Below, piece after piece: positions 25,510 through 35,240 of a DNA stretch of 46,645 bases. The notes under the pieces were generated by a model. The model made no database searches, was not told the DNA's origin, and saw nothing but the letters and a program-made list of their open reading frames with translations. Source of the stretch: Campylobacteraceae bacterium (GTDB taxonomy: Bacteria > Campylobacterota > Campylobacteria > Campylobacterales > Sulfurovaceae); the NCBI GenBank assembly GCA_027024155.1, contig JALVTE010000027.1, forward strand, positions 1 through 46,645. Direction: 5' to 3'. Position 1 is the stretch's first letter, and every line of letters starts with the position of its first letter. Both the position numbers and the translations under genes were made by a program.

Positions 25510-26145
25510 TTGAATAAACTTTCTGGTACTAAAAAAAAGATATATGAAGCTGCACTTAAACTCTTTGCTCAAAAAGGTTATAAAGCAACCACCGTTAGAG
25601 AAATTGCAAGAGCTGTAGGAATCCAACAGAGTGCTATTTATAATCACTTTAAAAATAAAGAGGCAATTTTAGATGAAATAATAGATAACTTATCAAATAG
25701 TCATTTAATAAACCTATTTGAGGACAAAGACCCTAAAGATATATATAAAAAGGGCAAATCTATATTGAAACATATATCTAATATGTTTAAATTAATAAGT
25801 TACGATACTAAAACCGATTTACTTTTTAGATTTATGATGCAAGAGTTGTTTAATAATGAGAGACTTAGAATTTTTTATAATGAAGAGTTTTATCAAAAGA
25901 ATGTAAAGAAGTTATCTATTGTCTTTTTTATGATGATGCAAGAGGAGATGATCGCCTCTATGGATCCATTGGTATTGGCAAATGAATTTTTCTCTCCCCT
26001 ATTCTTTTACCAGCTTCAAATTGTAAGGTTAAAAGCTGATAATAAATCTACAGCAGTAGCAGCAACACTATTTGAAAAACATACAGATTTTTTCTGGGAT
26101 AGAATTAGAATCAATAATGAAAGGAAAGAACAACTTTTTAATTAA
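25510..26145 (+). CDS. TetR/AcrR-family transcriptional regulator
   Basis: The N-terminal DNA-binding domain is typical: KKKIYEAALKLFAQKGYKATTVREIARAVGIQQSAIYNHFKNKEAILDEI. The C-terminal all-helical domain (about 60-211), which would bind a ligand, is unrecognised. I choose TTG 25510 because a strong AGGAGG (25499-25504) sits five bases upstream; the in-frame ATG at 25483 directly follows the -10 box and would lie upstream of the transcript start. The gene has its own operator array. The usual partner (an efflux pump or enzyme gene) is absent: the next gene is a convergent helicase, so targets must lie elsewhere or the CI-like gene is the partner. Confidence 0.9.
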   Translation: MNKLSGTKKKIYEAALKLFAQKGYKATTVREIARAVGIQQSAIYNHFKNKEAILDEIIDNLSNSHLINLFEDKDPKDIYKKGKSILKHISNMFKLISYDTKTDLLFRFMMQELFNNERLRIFYNEEFYQKNVKKLSIVFFMMMQEEMIASMDPLVLANEFFSPLFFYQLQIVRLKADNKSTAVAATLFEKHTDFFWDRIRINNERKEQLFN

Positions 26146-26166
26146 TGGTTCAATATGAACCATTAA
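26142..26166. terminator. Shared hairpin between tetR and uvrD-like genes
   Basis: Perfect 11-bp arms TTAATGGTTCA and TGAACCATTAA enclose a 3-base loop. The stop codons of both convergent genes lie in the arms. U-tails are weak on both sides, so termination efficiency is uncertain. Confidence 0.6.
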
Positions 26167-28199
26167 ATTTCTATTGGTTCTTTTAATAGTTTTGCTTCAT
26201 ATAAGAAAAGAGATGGTTGATATTGAGCTTTTTTGATTCTATCAAATTTTGCATAGGATAGATATAGTTTAGTTTTAGCTCTAGTTACAGCTACATAAAA
26301 TAGTCGTCTCTCCTCGTCTAATCCACCATTTTTATTCATAAGTTTTCTATTTGGAAAACGGTTATCTGCTAAATCTACAATATATACATCTTCAAATTCT
26401 AACCCTTTGGAAGCATGAACTGTAAGTAAATTTACACCCTCACCTTCGCTTACTTCTCCGCCACCTAAAATCATAGCATTTAGGAAACGGCTTAAATCTT
26501 TATATGGACGAGAGAGTTCTAGTAACAATTTTGCTTTGTTGTATATTCTCTTTTTAGCTTCTTCTTTTTTATTTTGGTCTATTTCACCAGTTTTTAGCTT
26601 TGCTCGTTGAGTCGATAGATTCTCTACTAAATTAATGTACAATTTAGATTTTATAATTTTAGATACAACTTCGTGAGAGCTAGTAGAGTTTTTAAGAGTT
26701 TTTATTAATTCACTAAAATTTTCAAAAAATTGTAAAGACTCTTTCTCTATTTTTGATAATTTAACTATAGGGTGCTTCATTGTCTCTTTATTAAAACCCA
26801 TATGTGCAAATCTCGAAGCTAAGCCAATTTCGTCACAATCATCAAAAAGTCCTAATTGTCTGCTGTTTACTCTTTGTAGTTTAGGCATCTCTTTAATTAC
26901 TGGGTTTATTACTCCTCTTATTAAATCACCATTTCCAAAATGGGTTAAAGATATAAAAATATCTTTTGCTAATACTGCACCTACATTTTTGGCATATTCA
27001 AATATATGAATAAATGCCATTAAGTCTTTAGGATTAACAATAAGTGCTACAATATCTAAAATAAATTTAATCTCTTTTGCATCAAAAAAGCTAGTGCCCC
27101 CTTTTCTTTTGCAAGGTACATTTAACTCTCTTAAGCTAGCTTCTAAACCATCGGCACTAGAGTTGTTTCTAAATATAATTGCAATATCTTCGTATGATGT
27201 TTTGCTCTCTTTAATTTGCTGAGCTATCGATTGATATTGGTCGAACAGGTTTTCGTAAACCAATAACTTTGGAGGTATAGACTCCCCTACTTTTCCAACT
27301 CTTAACTCTTTTGGGTAAATTCTCTCGTTTTTACTAATTACTCTATTTGCCAAATTAAGTATATCTTTGCTAGAGCGGTAGTTTACAGACAAAGAGTAAA
27401 CATTTGCACCCCTGTATCTATCTGCAAATGTAGAGATGTTTTCTATATTTGCTCCATTAAATGCATAAATACTTTGGTCATAGTCTCCTACACAAAATAG
27501 AGATTTTGGATTTAATGTATTTACAAGAGCCTCTTGTAAAGTATTTGTATCTTGATACTCATCTACTAATACTTCGTCAAACTCTATTGGTTCTTGCTTT
27601 ATACTTTTTATTGCCAAAATTAGTAAGTCGTTAAACGAAGCAAATCCGTACTCCTCTTTTGCCTCTTCAAATTCATCCACTATATCTTGATATATATCCA
27701 ATAGCGGAGTGTGCTCTTCATATCTATCTTCCATCCAACTACTAAATGTATCTAAGCATGAATTTTGATATAGAGAGTATAACTCATAAAGATAAATTGC
27801 AGAAAATGGTTTGACCCCTAAATCTAAGCGATGAAACTCTCTTTTCTCATAAACTGTACGAAAAAGTGTTTTTAATTCGCCTGGTTGCTTAAGTGTAAGC
27901 TTTGGGTTTCTTGCCTTTAACCATCGGTAAGATACAGCATGAAATGTGCCAGCTTCTATTTTATCGATAATTTTAGCATCGAAATATCGCTTTAGTCTAG
28001 CAACCATTTCAGCTGCTGCTTTGTTTGTAAAGGTTAAAAGCAAAATTCTATTGGGTTCGACACCTTTTTTTAATAAATTAGCAATTCTTCCAACTATTGT
28101 AGATGTTTTTCCGGTACCTGCACTTGCAATAATTAAGTTTTTACCAAAATCAGCAGTTGCAGCCTTAAGCTGCTGCTCATTTAGTTGGCTAAGTGGCAT
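26163..28199 (-). CDS. UvrD/Rep/PcrA-type DNA helicase
   Basis: The protein is a 678-aa superfamily 1A 3'-5' helicase for repair or replication restart. Motifs: IIASAGTGKTSTIVGRIA (I, about 21-38), LLLTFTNKAAAEM (Ia), EVLVDEYQDTN (II), FCVGDYDQSIYAFNGA (III), LSVNYRSS (IV), LLTVHASKGLEFEDVYI (V) and EERRLFYVAVTRAK (VI). It is the only classical UvrD-type enzyme in the window outside the defence operon. Its ATG shares a base with the stop of the small gene upstream (TAATG), so the two are coupled. Confidence 0.93.
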   Translation of the reverse strand: MPLSQLNEQQLKAATADFGKNLIIASAGTGKTSTIVGRIANLLKKGVEPNRILLLTFTNKAAAEMVARLKRYFDAKIIDKIEAGTFHAVSYRWLKARNPKLTLKQPGELKTLFRTVYEKREFHRLDLGVKPFSAIYLYELYSLYQNSCLDTFSSWMEDRYEEHTPLLDIYQDIVDEFEEAKEEYGFASFNDLLILAIKSIKQEPIEFDEVLVDEYQDTNTLQEALVNTLNPKSLFCVGDYDQSIYAFNGANIENISTFADRYRGANVYSLSVNYRSSKDILNLANRVISKNERIYPKELRVGKVGESIPPKLLVYENLFDQYQSIAQQIKESKTSYEDIAIIFRNNSSADGLEASLRELNVPCKRKGGTSFFDAKEIKFILDIVALIVNPKDLMAFIHIFEYAKNVGAVLAKDIFISLTHFGNGDLIRGVINPVIKEMPKLQRVNSRQLGLFDDCDEIGLASRFAHMGFNKETMKHPIVKLSKIEKESLQFFENFSELIKTLKNSTSSHEVVSKIIKSKLYINLVENLSTQRAKLKTGEIDQNKKEEAKKRIYNKAKLLLELSRPYKDLSRFLNAMILGGGEVSEGEGVNLLTVHASKGLEFEDVYIVDLADNRFPNRKLMNKNGGLDEERRLFYVAVTRAKTKLYLSYAKFDRIKKAQYQPSLFLYEAKLLKEPIEI

Positions 28200-28537
28200 T
28201 AAGAGTTTTTGCCGATAATGTAGTAAGTATTTTTATTATCTACTTTTTGTAGTGTAACTTTAAATTTATCTGCCCAAAATTTAACAATTTCGTTAAATTT
28301 CTCTATTTCTGAATCTATTTTAGAGTTACTTTTCAGTTTTAAATAATCTTTAGAGTTAGATAGTGCAACAACAGCATTAACAGCTTTTAAATCATCACTT
28401 AAAGTAAAAAGGTGTTGTGCAAAATCAAAGAAGTTATTTGTGTTTTTTGTAATATTCTCTAATTGTTTAGTAGTAGCTTCATTAACCGGGTAGTTTAACT
28501 GAATTAAAATGTTCTCGATATTAGCTTTAATACTCAT
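28199..28537 (-). CDS. Hypothetical 112-aa protein coupled to uvrD-like gene
   Basis: I do not recognise this protein. It is mostly helical by composition, rich in Asn and Lys, without cysteines, signal peptide or membrane segment; the C-terminus (FKVTLQKVDNKNTYYIIGKN) may be a short beta hairpin. Its stop overlaps the helicase ATG by one base, so it is expressed with the helicase, perhaps as a partner. The start follows AAGGAAA on the minus strand. Confidence 0.65.
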   Translation of the reverse strand: MSIKANIENILIQLNYPVNEATTKQLENITKNTNNFFDFAQHLFTLSDDLKAVNAVVALSNSKDYLKLKSNSKIDSEIEKFNEIVKFWADKFKVTLQKVDNKNTYYIIGKNS

Positions 28538-28583
28538 AAATTTCCTTATATAGTTTTTTGGCTGTTATTGTATCAAAAAAAAT

Positions 28584-29159
28584 TTATGATAATCTTGCTA
28601 ATAACACTCTGTAATGTTTTAAGTTTTGAAATGCTTTTTCGTAACGCCATCTTAAAACAAATTCTATAATTTCATTTTTAAAATCTTTATCTAATGTTTC
28701 AGCTTTTCCAAAGTAGCCTAAAGAGATATTTTTTGCTTTTTTCTTACCATTTTTATCTGGTTCATATGTAATTGCAATAATCTGCACATACTTACCCTCT
28801 CTAATCTCTCCAAAATCTTCCTCTTTTAAGCCTATACCACTAATATTCATAGCTTTATATACAAAAATTTCTGCTAAATTTGGGGCTTTTTTCTCTATAT
28901 CTAACTTTTTGTAGAGCTCTAGCATTCTTACTATATTATCTAATCTTACACTATCAGATTTATCATTAATTTCAATAGCCTCTCTTAACTCTAGTGGTAT
29001 CTGATTTAATAAATCTATATTGCTACTGGTACTTAAAGAATCATCAATAGTTTCAACATCAATAGTAAATAGTTTATCAGAGCTAGAAGATGTTTTTTGC
29101 TCTATCTTTCTTTTTAATCTATCATTAATGCTTCTTAGTCTCTCAACACTTACACCCAT
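28584..29159 (-). CDS. Hypothetical 191-aa protein
   Basis: Unrecognised. It begins with a charged helical stretch (VERLRSINDRLKRKIEQ), then a Ser/Asp-rich low-complexity linker (about 22-50), then a more ordered region (about 55-190) with NLAEIFVYKAMNISGIG and EIIEFVLRWRYEKAFQNLKHYR. No signal peptide or membrane segment. A strong GGGGAG ribosome site precedes the ATG. It is separated by 46 bases from the 112-aa gene and is probably the first gene of that minus-strand unit. Confidence 0.65.
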   Translation of the reverse strand: MGVSVERLRSINDRLKRKIEQKTSSSSDKLFTIDVETIDDSLSTSSNIDLLNQIPLELREAIEINDKSDSVRLDNIVRMLELYKKLDIEKKAPNLAEIFVYKAMNISGIGLKEEDFGEIREGKYVQIIAITYEPDKNGKKKAKNISLGYFGKAETLDKDFKNEIIEFVLRWRYEKAFQNLKHYRVLLARLS

Positions 29160-29467
29160 GGTGGCTCCCCAAAAAAAAACTATACATTTTTAATAATTTT
29201 ATCAAACAATACTATATAATATGTTACGATAACAAGGTTAATATTAAAAAGTAATATACTTTCAATACAATATCAAATTTTTCATTAAATATATCTAAAA
29301 ATATCAATGGTTTCATTACTTAATATAAAAATAATATTTATTAATTTATTGTTACTTAGTTCTTAATAACACTATTTTTATTACATTTTGTTGCTTTAAT
29401 CATATTTTTTATATCGTTTAGATAGAATACTATACTTATAAATATAATAATATACGGACGGTTTTAA
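29160..29467. other. AT-rich divergent intergenic region upstream of murA
   Basis: The region is very AT-rich and has no coding frame. It carries promoters in both directions. For murA, TATAAT at 29443-29448 or TAGAAT at 29423-29428 are candidate -10 boxes, and GGACGG at 29456-29461 a possible ribosome site. I see no repeat or structured RNA in it. Confidence 0.5.
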
Positions 29468-30733
29468 ATGGATTATTTAGAGATAGAAGGCGGTTGTAAA
29501 CTTAGCGGAAATGTTACAATTAGTGGGGCTAAAAACTCTGCTCTAGCAGTAATAGCAGCTACTATTTTAAGTGATAAAGAGGTAACATTAACAAACTTAC
29601 CTAATGTTGTAGATATTAGAACTTTACTAAAACTATTAAAAATGCTAGGAGCAAAAGTTGAACATAATGATACAGTAGCTAAAATTGATTGTTCAACAAT
29701 CTCATCAACAAGAGCAGTTTATGAAATTGTAGCTCAAATGAGAGCTTCTATTTTAGTTTTAGGTCCACTACTTAGCCGTTTTAAGCACTGCGAAGTAAGC
29801 TTACCAGGTGGTTGTGCTATTGGACAAAGACCAATAGATTTACATATTAAGGCTGTAGAAGCACTTGGTGCAGAAGTTACACTTGAGCAAGGGTATGTTG
29901 TAGCAAAAGCAGAAGATGGGCTCAAAGGCAATAAAATTATTTTTGATAAAATCACAGTTGGTGGTACAGAAAATGCGTTAATGGCAGCTGCTATGGCAGA
30001 TGGTATAACAGAGATTGTAAATGCAGCAAAAGAGCCTGAAATTGTACAACTTGCCCAAATGTTAGATATGGGTGGAGCAAAAGTAGAAGGCATTGGCACA
30101 GGTCGCCTAAAAGTTCATGGTACAAATGGAAAGCCTTTAGATTTTAGTGAATCTGTAGAGATTATTCCTGATAGAATAGAGGCAGGAACTTACCTATGTG
30201 TTGGTGCAATTACAAACTCTGAAATCACACTAGATAAAATAAATGTAGAACATATTCAGACATCTATAGATAAATTAGAGGATATGGGTTGTAATTTCGA
30301 TATAAAAAACGATTCTGTAACAATTAAACCTATAGATAATTTAAAGGGTGTAAATATAATTACGACTGAGTATCCAGGTTTCCCTACAGATATGCAAGCA
30401 CAATTTATGGCAGTAGCTACATTGGCTAGTGAAGATAGTTTAATAGAAGAGAGACTGTTCGAAAATAGATTTATGCATGTTAGTGAGTTAAATAGACTAG
30501 GTGCAGACATTTGGTTAAAAGGTAATACTGCAGCTGTAAGACCAGTAAAAGAGCTTGTAGGCGCGGAAGTTATGGCAACAGACTTAAGAGCAAGTTCAGC
30601 ACTTGTAATTGCAGCACTCGCTGCAAAAGGCACAACTAAAATTAGAAGAATATACCACTTAGATAGAGGTTATGATAGATTAGAAGAGAAACTATCTAAC
30701 ATCGGTGCAAAAATTGCAAGAAAAAAGAGCTAA
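29468..30733 (+). CDS. murA: UDP-N-acetylglucosamine 1-carboxyvinyltransferase MurA
   Basis: MurA transfers enolpyruvate to UDP-GlcNAc, the first committed step of peptidoglycan synthesis. It has the two inside-out alpha/beta domains of the EPSP synthase fold: [15 protein letters not shown] at the N-terminus, [15 protein letters not shown] with the active-site cysteine (so the fosfomycin-sensitive form is expected), then [30 protein letters not shown] and [17 protein letters not shown]. The length of 421 aa is normal. A short inverted repeat (AGAGCTAA/TTAGCTCT, 30726-30744) spans its stop. Confidence 0.97.
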   Translation: MDYLEIEGGCKLSGNVTISGAKNSALAVIAATILSDKEVTLTNLPNVVDIRTLLKLLKMLGAKVEHNDTVAKIDCSTISSTRAVYEIVAQMRASILVLGPLLSRFKHCEVSLPGGCAIGQRPIDLHIKAVEALGAEVTLEQGYVVAKAEDGLKGNKIIFDKITVGGTENALMAAAMADGITEIVNAAKEPEIVQLAQMLDMGGAKVEGIGTGRLKVHGTNGKPLDFSESVEIIPDRIEAGTYLCVGAITNSEITLDKINVEHIQTSIDKLEDMGCNFDIKNDSVTIKPIDNLKGVNIITTEYPGFPTDMQAQFMAVATLASEDSLIEERLFENRFMHVSELNRLGADIWLKGNTAAVRPVKELVGAEVMATDLRASSALVIAALAAKGTTKIRRIYHLDRGYDRLEEKLSNIGAKIARKKS

Positions 30734-30794
30734 CTTTTAGCTCTGCACAACATATACACTATCCCCCTACTCTACTTTTTTATATATCTTTAGA

Positions 30795-30800
30795 TATAAT
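30795..30800 (+). promoter_or_regulatory. -10 box of aspS-adk
   Basis: TATAAT in the context TTTAGATATAATC, giving a transcript start near 30807 and a ~25-base leader before the aspS GTG. Confidence 0.55.
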
Positions 30801-30831
30801 CGCATCAAATTTTAAGCATTAGGATTATGAA

Positions 30832-32604
30832 GTGAGAACACACTATTGTGCTAATATAAACGAAGAACATATCGGACAAGAGGTAACAGTTGCTGGTTGG
30901 GTACACAGCCGTAGAGACCATGGTGGTGTCATATTTATTGATATTAGAGATAATGACGAGATAGTACAGCTAGTTTGTGACCCAGCAGATAGCCAAGAGG
31001 CACACAAATTAGCTGAAGAGGTTAGAGACCAATTCGTACTTATTGCAACTGGTAAAGTAAGACCAAGAGGCGAAGGTTTAGAGAACCCAAGACTTAAAAC
31101 TGGTAAAGTAGAGATTGTAGTAGATAAACTTATTATAGAAAATCGCTCTCTACCAATGCCATTTGAATTAGAAGACGAAAAAGTAAATGAAGAGATTAGA
31201 CTTAAATATAGATATCTAGATTTAAGAACACAAAAAATGCACGACATTTTTAAACTAAGATCTACAGCTTCTATTGCTGCTAGAAATTCACTAGCAGAGC
31301 AAAACTGTTTAGAGGTAGAAACACCAATTCTAACAAAAAGCACACCAGAGGGAGCAAGAGACTACTTAGTACCTAGCCGTGTATTCCCTGGTGAGTTTTT
31401 TGCCCTGCCTCAGTCTCCACAGCTATTTAAACAGCTTTTAATGGTTTCTGGGTTTGACAGATACTTCCAAATTGCAAAATGCTTTAGAGACGAAGATTTA
31501 AGAGCCGATAGACAGCCAGAGTTTACGCAGATAGATGTTGAGCTAAGTTTTTGTACTCAAGACGATGTTATAGCAGTAGCTGAGAAATTAATTAAAGATG
31601 TATTTACAGCTTGTGGCAAAGGCGATAAAGTACCAGATACTTTCGAGCGTATGCCTTACGATGAAGCTATGGAAAAGTATGGTTCAGACAAGCCAGATTT
31701 ACGTTTTGATATGGCTATGGTAGATGTTATAGACATTTTCGCAAAATCTAGCAATGAAATCTTTAGCGATATTGCAAAAGATACTAAAGCTAACAGAATT
31801 AAAGCTCTTAAAGTTCCAAATGGCGACAATATCTTTAGTAAACGCCAAATGAAAGGTTTCGAAGATTATGTTAGAAAATTCGGAGCAAAAGGTTTAGGTT
31901 ACTTCCAGATGAAAGAAGATGGCTTAAAAGGTCCACTTACTAAATTCTTTACAGAAGAAGACCTGCAAACTATTATAGACAGATGCAATATTAAAGTTGG
32001 CGATGTTGTATTCTTTGGTGCAGGCGATAAGAAAACTGTACTAGATTATATGGGTAGATTTAGACTATACTTAGCAGAGCTTATGGATATAATCGACGAA
32101 GATGAATACCGCTTTGTATGGGTAGTAGATTTCCCAATGTTCGAAGTAGAAGATGGTAGAGTTAAAGCTCTGCACCATCCATTTACAATGCCTAAGTTAG
32201 ATGAAAATGGCAACATTAGCTATGACGATATAGAAGATTTAAAATCTATCGCTTACGATATTGTACTTAACGGTACAGAGCTAGGCGGTGGTTCTATACG
32301 TATCCATAAAGAGGATATTCAAGAGCAAATCTTTAAACTATTAGGAATAGAAGAGGAGGAAGCACAAGAGAAATTTGGCTTCTTACTAGATGCTCTTAAA
32401 TTTGGTGCACCACCACATGGTGGATTTGCAATCGGTTTAGATAGATTAATTATGCTGTTAGCAAAAACAGATAGTATTAGAGATGTAATTGCATTCCCTA
32501 AAACGCAAAAGAGCCAGTGTCTATTAACGCAAGCACCATCAGATATTGACGGTGAGCAGTTAAAAGATTTAGGTTTAAGAATTAGAAGAAATGTAAACAA
32601 TTAA
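30832..32604 (+). CDS. aspS: Aspartyl-tRNA synthetase
   Basis: This is a bacterial-type class II synthetase of 590 aa: N-terminal OB-fold anticodon domain ([19 protein letters not shown]), motif 2 [19 protein letters not shown], the bacterial GAD insertion, and motif 3 [13 protein letters not shown]. Many Campylobacterota lack AsnRS and use a non-discriminating AspRS with GatCAB; whether that holds here cannot be seen. The start is GTG, with TAGGAT seven bases upstream; the nearby ATG at 30827 runs straight into a stop. Ten bases separate it from adk. Confidence 0.97.
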   Translation: MRTHYCANINEEHIGQEVTVAGWVHSRRDHGGVIFIDIRDNDEIVQLVCDPADSQEAHKLAEEVRDQFVLIATGKVRPRGEGLENPRLKTGKVEIVVDKLIIENRSLPMPFELEDEKVNEEIRLKYRYLDLRTQKMHDIFKLRSTASIAARNSLAEQNCLEVETPILTKSTPEGARDYLVPSRVFPGEFFALPQSPQLFKQLLMVSGFDRYFQIAKCFRDEDLRADRQPEFTQIDVELSFCTQDDVIAVAEKLIKDVFTACGKGDKVPDTFERMPYDEAMEKYGSDKPDLRFDMAMVDVIDIFAKSSNEIFSDIAKDTKANRIKALKVPNGDNIFSKRQMKGFEDYVRKFGAKGLGYFQMKEDGLKGPLTKFFTEEDLQTIIDRCNIKVGDVVFFGAGDKKTVLDYMGRFRLYLAELMDIIDEDEYRFVWVVDFPMFEVEDGRVKALHHPFTMPKLDENGNISYDDIEDLKSIAYDIVLNGTELGGGSIRIHKEDIQEQIFKLLGIEEEEAQEKFGFLLDALKFGAPPHGGFAIGLDRLIMLLAKTDSIRDVIAFPKTQKSQCLLTQAPSDIDGEQLKDLGLRIRRNVNN

Positions 32605-32614
32605 GGAGAAAGTT

Positions 32615-33214
32615 ATGAAAAAACTATTTTTGATTATCGGAGCACCAGGAAGTGGTAAAACAACAGATGCAAGTATTATTGCAGAGAGAAATAGTGATAA
32701 AATAAATCACTACTCTACTGGTGATATGCTAAGAGCAGAAGTAGAGAGTGGAAGTGATTTAGGTAAAGAGATAGATAGTTATATCTCTAAAGGAGAATTA
32801 GTTCCTCTACAAATCGTATTAAATACAATTATTAATGCTATAAAAAATAGCGATAAAGATATTGTACTAATAGATGGTTTTCCAAGAAGTGTAGAACAGA
32901 TGAGAGAGTTTGATAAACTTCTACAACAAGAAGATGATATAAAACTTGTATCTGTTATAGAAGTTAGAGTTAGTGAAGCTGTAGCAAAAGAGAGAATCTT
33001 AGGTAGGGCAGCCGAAGCCGCACCAGGCGAGCAAAGAAGTGATGATAAAGAAGATGTATTCTATCATAGAATGAAGATATACACAGAACCACTAGCAGAA
33101 ATTGAAAAATTTTATACAGAAAAAAAATTGTTAAAAGTAATCAATGGAGAAAGAACTTTAGAAGAAGTTGTAGATGAAATGGAAAAATTTATAAAAGAGA
33201 GTGCAGGTATTTAA
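32615..33214 (+). CDS. adk: Adenylate kinase
   Basis: The enzyme interconverts ATP + AMP and 2 ADP. The P-loop is IIGAPGSGKTT (7-17), followed by YSTGDMLRAEV (AMP site) and LIDGFPRSVEQM. The lid region is short and lacks zinc-binding cysteines, giving 199 aa, the short-lid form. The ribosome site AAGGAGA is well placed. Downstream of aspS in one transcript, ended by the strong hairpin at 33218-33254. Confidence 0.95.
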   Translation: MKKLFLIIGAPGSGKTTDASIIAERNSDKINHYSTGDMLRAEVESGSDLGKEIDSYISKGELVPLQIVLNTIINAIKNSDKDIVLIDGFPRSVEQMREFDKLLQQEDDIKLVSVIEVRVSEAVAKERILGRAAEAAPGEQRSDDKEDVFYHRMKIYTEPLAEIEKFYTEKKLLKVINGERTLEEVVDEMEKFIKESAGI

Positions 33215-33217
33215 CTC

Positions 33218-33254
33218 TAGTGTGCAGTAGTGCTACTGCACACTACTAATTTTC
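33218..33254 (+). terminator. Intrinsic terminator of aspS-adk
   Basis: Perfect 13-bp arms TAGTGTGCAGTAG and CTACTGCACACTA meet over a 2-base loop (33218-33245), followed by CTAATTTTC. The T-rich side faces the adk transcript. The opposite strand lacks a T-run. Confidence 0.8.
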
Positions 33255-33261
33255 TATACTT

Positions 33262-33573
33262 TTAAAATTCATAAAGCTTATCTTGAAAATTTATAATATT
33301 ACCATTATTATCTACTTCTATACCTTCATATTTTAGTAGTTCTATTTTTCTTGCCACTCCTTGTGGATGAGTATAGTTTCCTATTTTACCACTGCTTTGC
33401 ACTACTCGATGACATGGTGTTTGTGGTGCATTTGGATTCTTTCCTACTGCTGTAGCTACTGCTCTTACTGCCCTACTCTCTAAAGCTTTAGCTAGTAGTT
33501 TATATGTAGTTATTTTTCCCGCCGGTATTTCATTTAATTTTTGCCATACTCTATTTTGTAGTTTAGTTGCCAC
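33262..33573 (-). CDS. Short MGMT-type DNA alkyltransferase domain protein
   Basis: Only the C-terminal catalytic/DNA-binding domain of O6-alkylguanine-DNA alkyltransferases is present: FQNRVW-like start (LQNRVWQKLNEIPAGKITTYKLLA), AVGKNPNAPQTPCHRVVQSSGKIGNYTHPQGVARKIELLKYEGI. The acceptor cysteine of PCHRV is retained, unlike the tryptophan of alkyltransferase-like (ATL) proteins. At 103 aa it lacks the N-terminal domain of Ogt/Ada. Its GTG start overlaps the CYTH-CHAD gene by 11 bases. Confidence 0.85.
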   Translation of the reverse strand: MATKLQNRVWQKLNEIPAGKITTYKLLAKALESRAVRAVATAVGKNPNAPQTPCHRVVQSSGKIGNYTHPQGVARKIELLKYEGIEVDNNGNIINFQDKLYEF

Positions 33574-34930
33574 TACAAATTACCCTTTTTATGGCTTTAA
33601 AATTCATATCTCTTTTAATTTTTTTTAACTTTTTATCAACATTTTTAATAATAGACTTTTTTAATTTTTTATCTATATTAATTCTCTCTATTATATAGAT
33701 TGTCTCTTTATACCTATACTCTTTTTTTATTGTTTGAAAGTTACTATTTTTTATTTTAGAATTAAAAAATTTTGCTAAATATTTAATATTTTTAAATTTA
33801 GTATATATTAGTTTGATATCCTTACTCTTCTTAGAAATTTTTTCTAACTCTTTTAACTCTTTTTCTAAAATTACATATTTAGCATAGACAAAAGGTATTT
33901 TTGCACTACTCTTTAACTCTAATTTTTCAAGTGATAACTCTAGTTTTCTTATACTTTTATTAGAATAACTATTTGATAAGTTTTCTTTTTCTATTTTTAA
34001 ATTCTGAGCTAAATTTATAAGTATCTTTAAAATTTCTTTCTGTTCTTTTTCTTTAAAAGTATATTTTATTTTTAATAATTCTTTAAAAGATATATCAAAT
34101 TTTATTGTTTTATTAGACTCTAATAAAAATTTATTTATATTGAATAATATTTCCACATAGTCATTTTTATTAATATAATCATTAAAGCCAACTATTAGGC
34201 TTTTTATAGCTTTTATAGCTTTAAATGCCTTTTTTAAACTATCTATTTCTAAATTTTCTAAAAAAGCATTATAATTTAATTCAAAACTTGCAAAAAATCT
34301 CTGTAAATAGTTATTAAAAGCAAGAGAAGCATCTTCATATAAAGAGACATAAAGGTCAAATTTTGGTTCTATTACTTTACTAGATTCCAGCACTTCTTTT
34401 AATGAAATATAAGAATCATCTCTAAGAGGTATCTGCATAGATTTAGATAATGCACCATTTGTATATATTGGTTCATTTGTTATCTCTTTTATTACAAATG
34501 GAGTTAATACTTTTGGCATTTTGAAATTTTGTGCATCTTTTAAACTTATAAACTCTACTTCTAGGATAGATAATCCTTTTAATTTATCATGAAATATATC
34601 TAATTCAAATCTATTATTATCAATTATAAACTTTAGACGTTCTTTTTTAATTATTCCACCTAGATTTAAAGCTTTAGCTTCTTGATACTCCTCTTTAGAT
34701 ATCTCATTTTCTATCTCTTCTCGAACTAATCCAGTACCTTTTTTGATATTTTTGATATAAGTAAAATCCTCTTTCCTAAAGCGTAAAGTCTCTTCGCTTG
34801 TAGCTTTTAGGTAAAATTGTTCCATCTCTGAGATAATATAACTAATACCTTTTTGTTTCAATAATTTTTTAATTTTACAACTATTAAAGAGGTATCTTCT
34901 CTCTATCTCTAAATTTAACAAATTTAACAC
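33563..34930 (-). CDS. CYTH-CHAD domain protein
   Basis: The N-terminal CYTH domain (about 5-160) starts with LEIERRYLF, the ExExK-type signature in a variant EIERR form, then ETLRFRKED, KGTGLVREE(I)E, RLKFIIDNNRFELDIFHDKLKGLSILEVEFIS. CYTH enzymes bind triphosphates or polyphosphate through these charged strands. The rest (about 185-455) is a helical, lysine-rich CHAD region, thought to bind polyphosphate. The start is GTG (34930) with AAGG upstream. Partner in the overlapping gene pair with the MGMT-like protein; no functional link is obvious. Confidence 0.82.
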   Translation of the reverse strand: MLNLLNLEIERRYLFNSCKIKKLLKQKGISYIISEMEQFYLKATSEETLRFRKEDFTYIKNIKKGTGLVREEIENEISKEEYQEAKALNLGGIIKKERLKFIIDNNRFELDIFHDKLKGLSILEVEFISLKDAQNFKMPKVLTPFVIKEITNEPIYTNGALSKSMQIPLRDDSYISLKEVLESSKVIEPKFDLYVSLYEDASLAFNNYLQRFFASFELNYNAFLENLEIDSLKKAFKAIKAIKSLIVGFNDYINKNDYVEILFNINKFLLESNKTIKFDISFKELLKIKYTFKEKEQKEILKILINLAQNLKIEKENLSNSYSNKSIRKLELSLEKLELKSSAKIPFVYAKYVILEKELKELEKISKKSKDIKLIYTKFKNIKYLAKFFNSKIKNSNFQTIKKEYRYKETIYIIERINIDKKLKKSIIKNVDKKLKKIKRDMNFKAIKRVICSGN

Positions 34931-35010
34931 TAAACAACCTTTATTTTAAATACTACAATTCGTCTTTATGGCATTTACACATATACGGTAATGTATTATC
35001 AAAATTATAG

Positions 35011-35016
35011 TATAAT
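35011..35016 (+). promoter_or_regulatory. -10 box of the lipoprotein-rsmD-permease operon
   Basis: TATAAT in AGTATAATC, 27 bases before the lipoprotein ATG, with AAAGG at 35031-35035 as ribosome site. Confidence 0.55.
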
Positions 35017-35042
35017 CTGTTGAAAAATACAAAGGTTATACG

Positions 35043-35240
35043 ATGAAAAAGTTAAATATAGCTCTAATGGCACTTTTTGTAGGTTTAACAGGTTGCGCAA
35101 CAAGCAAACCACAGCCAAAAGTCTGTACAGCTAATATTCCAGACCCTGCAAAAACAGAGATTAACAAAACAAATACGGTAATTCCTAAGAAAGCTTGCCA
35201 TAAGAGAAAACAGTTATGGAGTCAATTTGGCATCAAATAA
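35043..35240 (+). CDS. Small predicted lipoprotein
   Basis: A 65-aa protein with a basic N-terminus, a hydrophobic stretch and a lipobox FVGLTGCAT; the cysteine at residue 18 would be lipidated. The mature part is short, with a Pro-rich segment and a basic tail (KKACHKRKQLWSQFG) that includes two further cysteines. I do not recognise a family. It overlaps the rsmD start by 14 bases and shares its promoter. Confidence 0.7.
   Translation: MKKLNIALMALFVGLTGCATSKPQPKVCTANIPDPAKTEINKTNTVIPKKACHKRKQLWSQFGIK

Noticed and set aside
24808-26145. Toxin-antitoxin pair formed by the CI-like and TetR genes
   Set aside because: Both proteins are clear DNA-binding regulators with separate expression signals; neither resembles a toxin.
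30843-31343. 166-codon minus-strand frame opposite aspS
   Set aside because: Composition reflects the antisense of aspS codons; no independent start signals.
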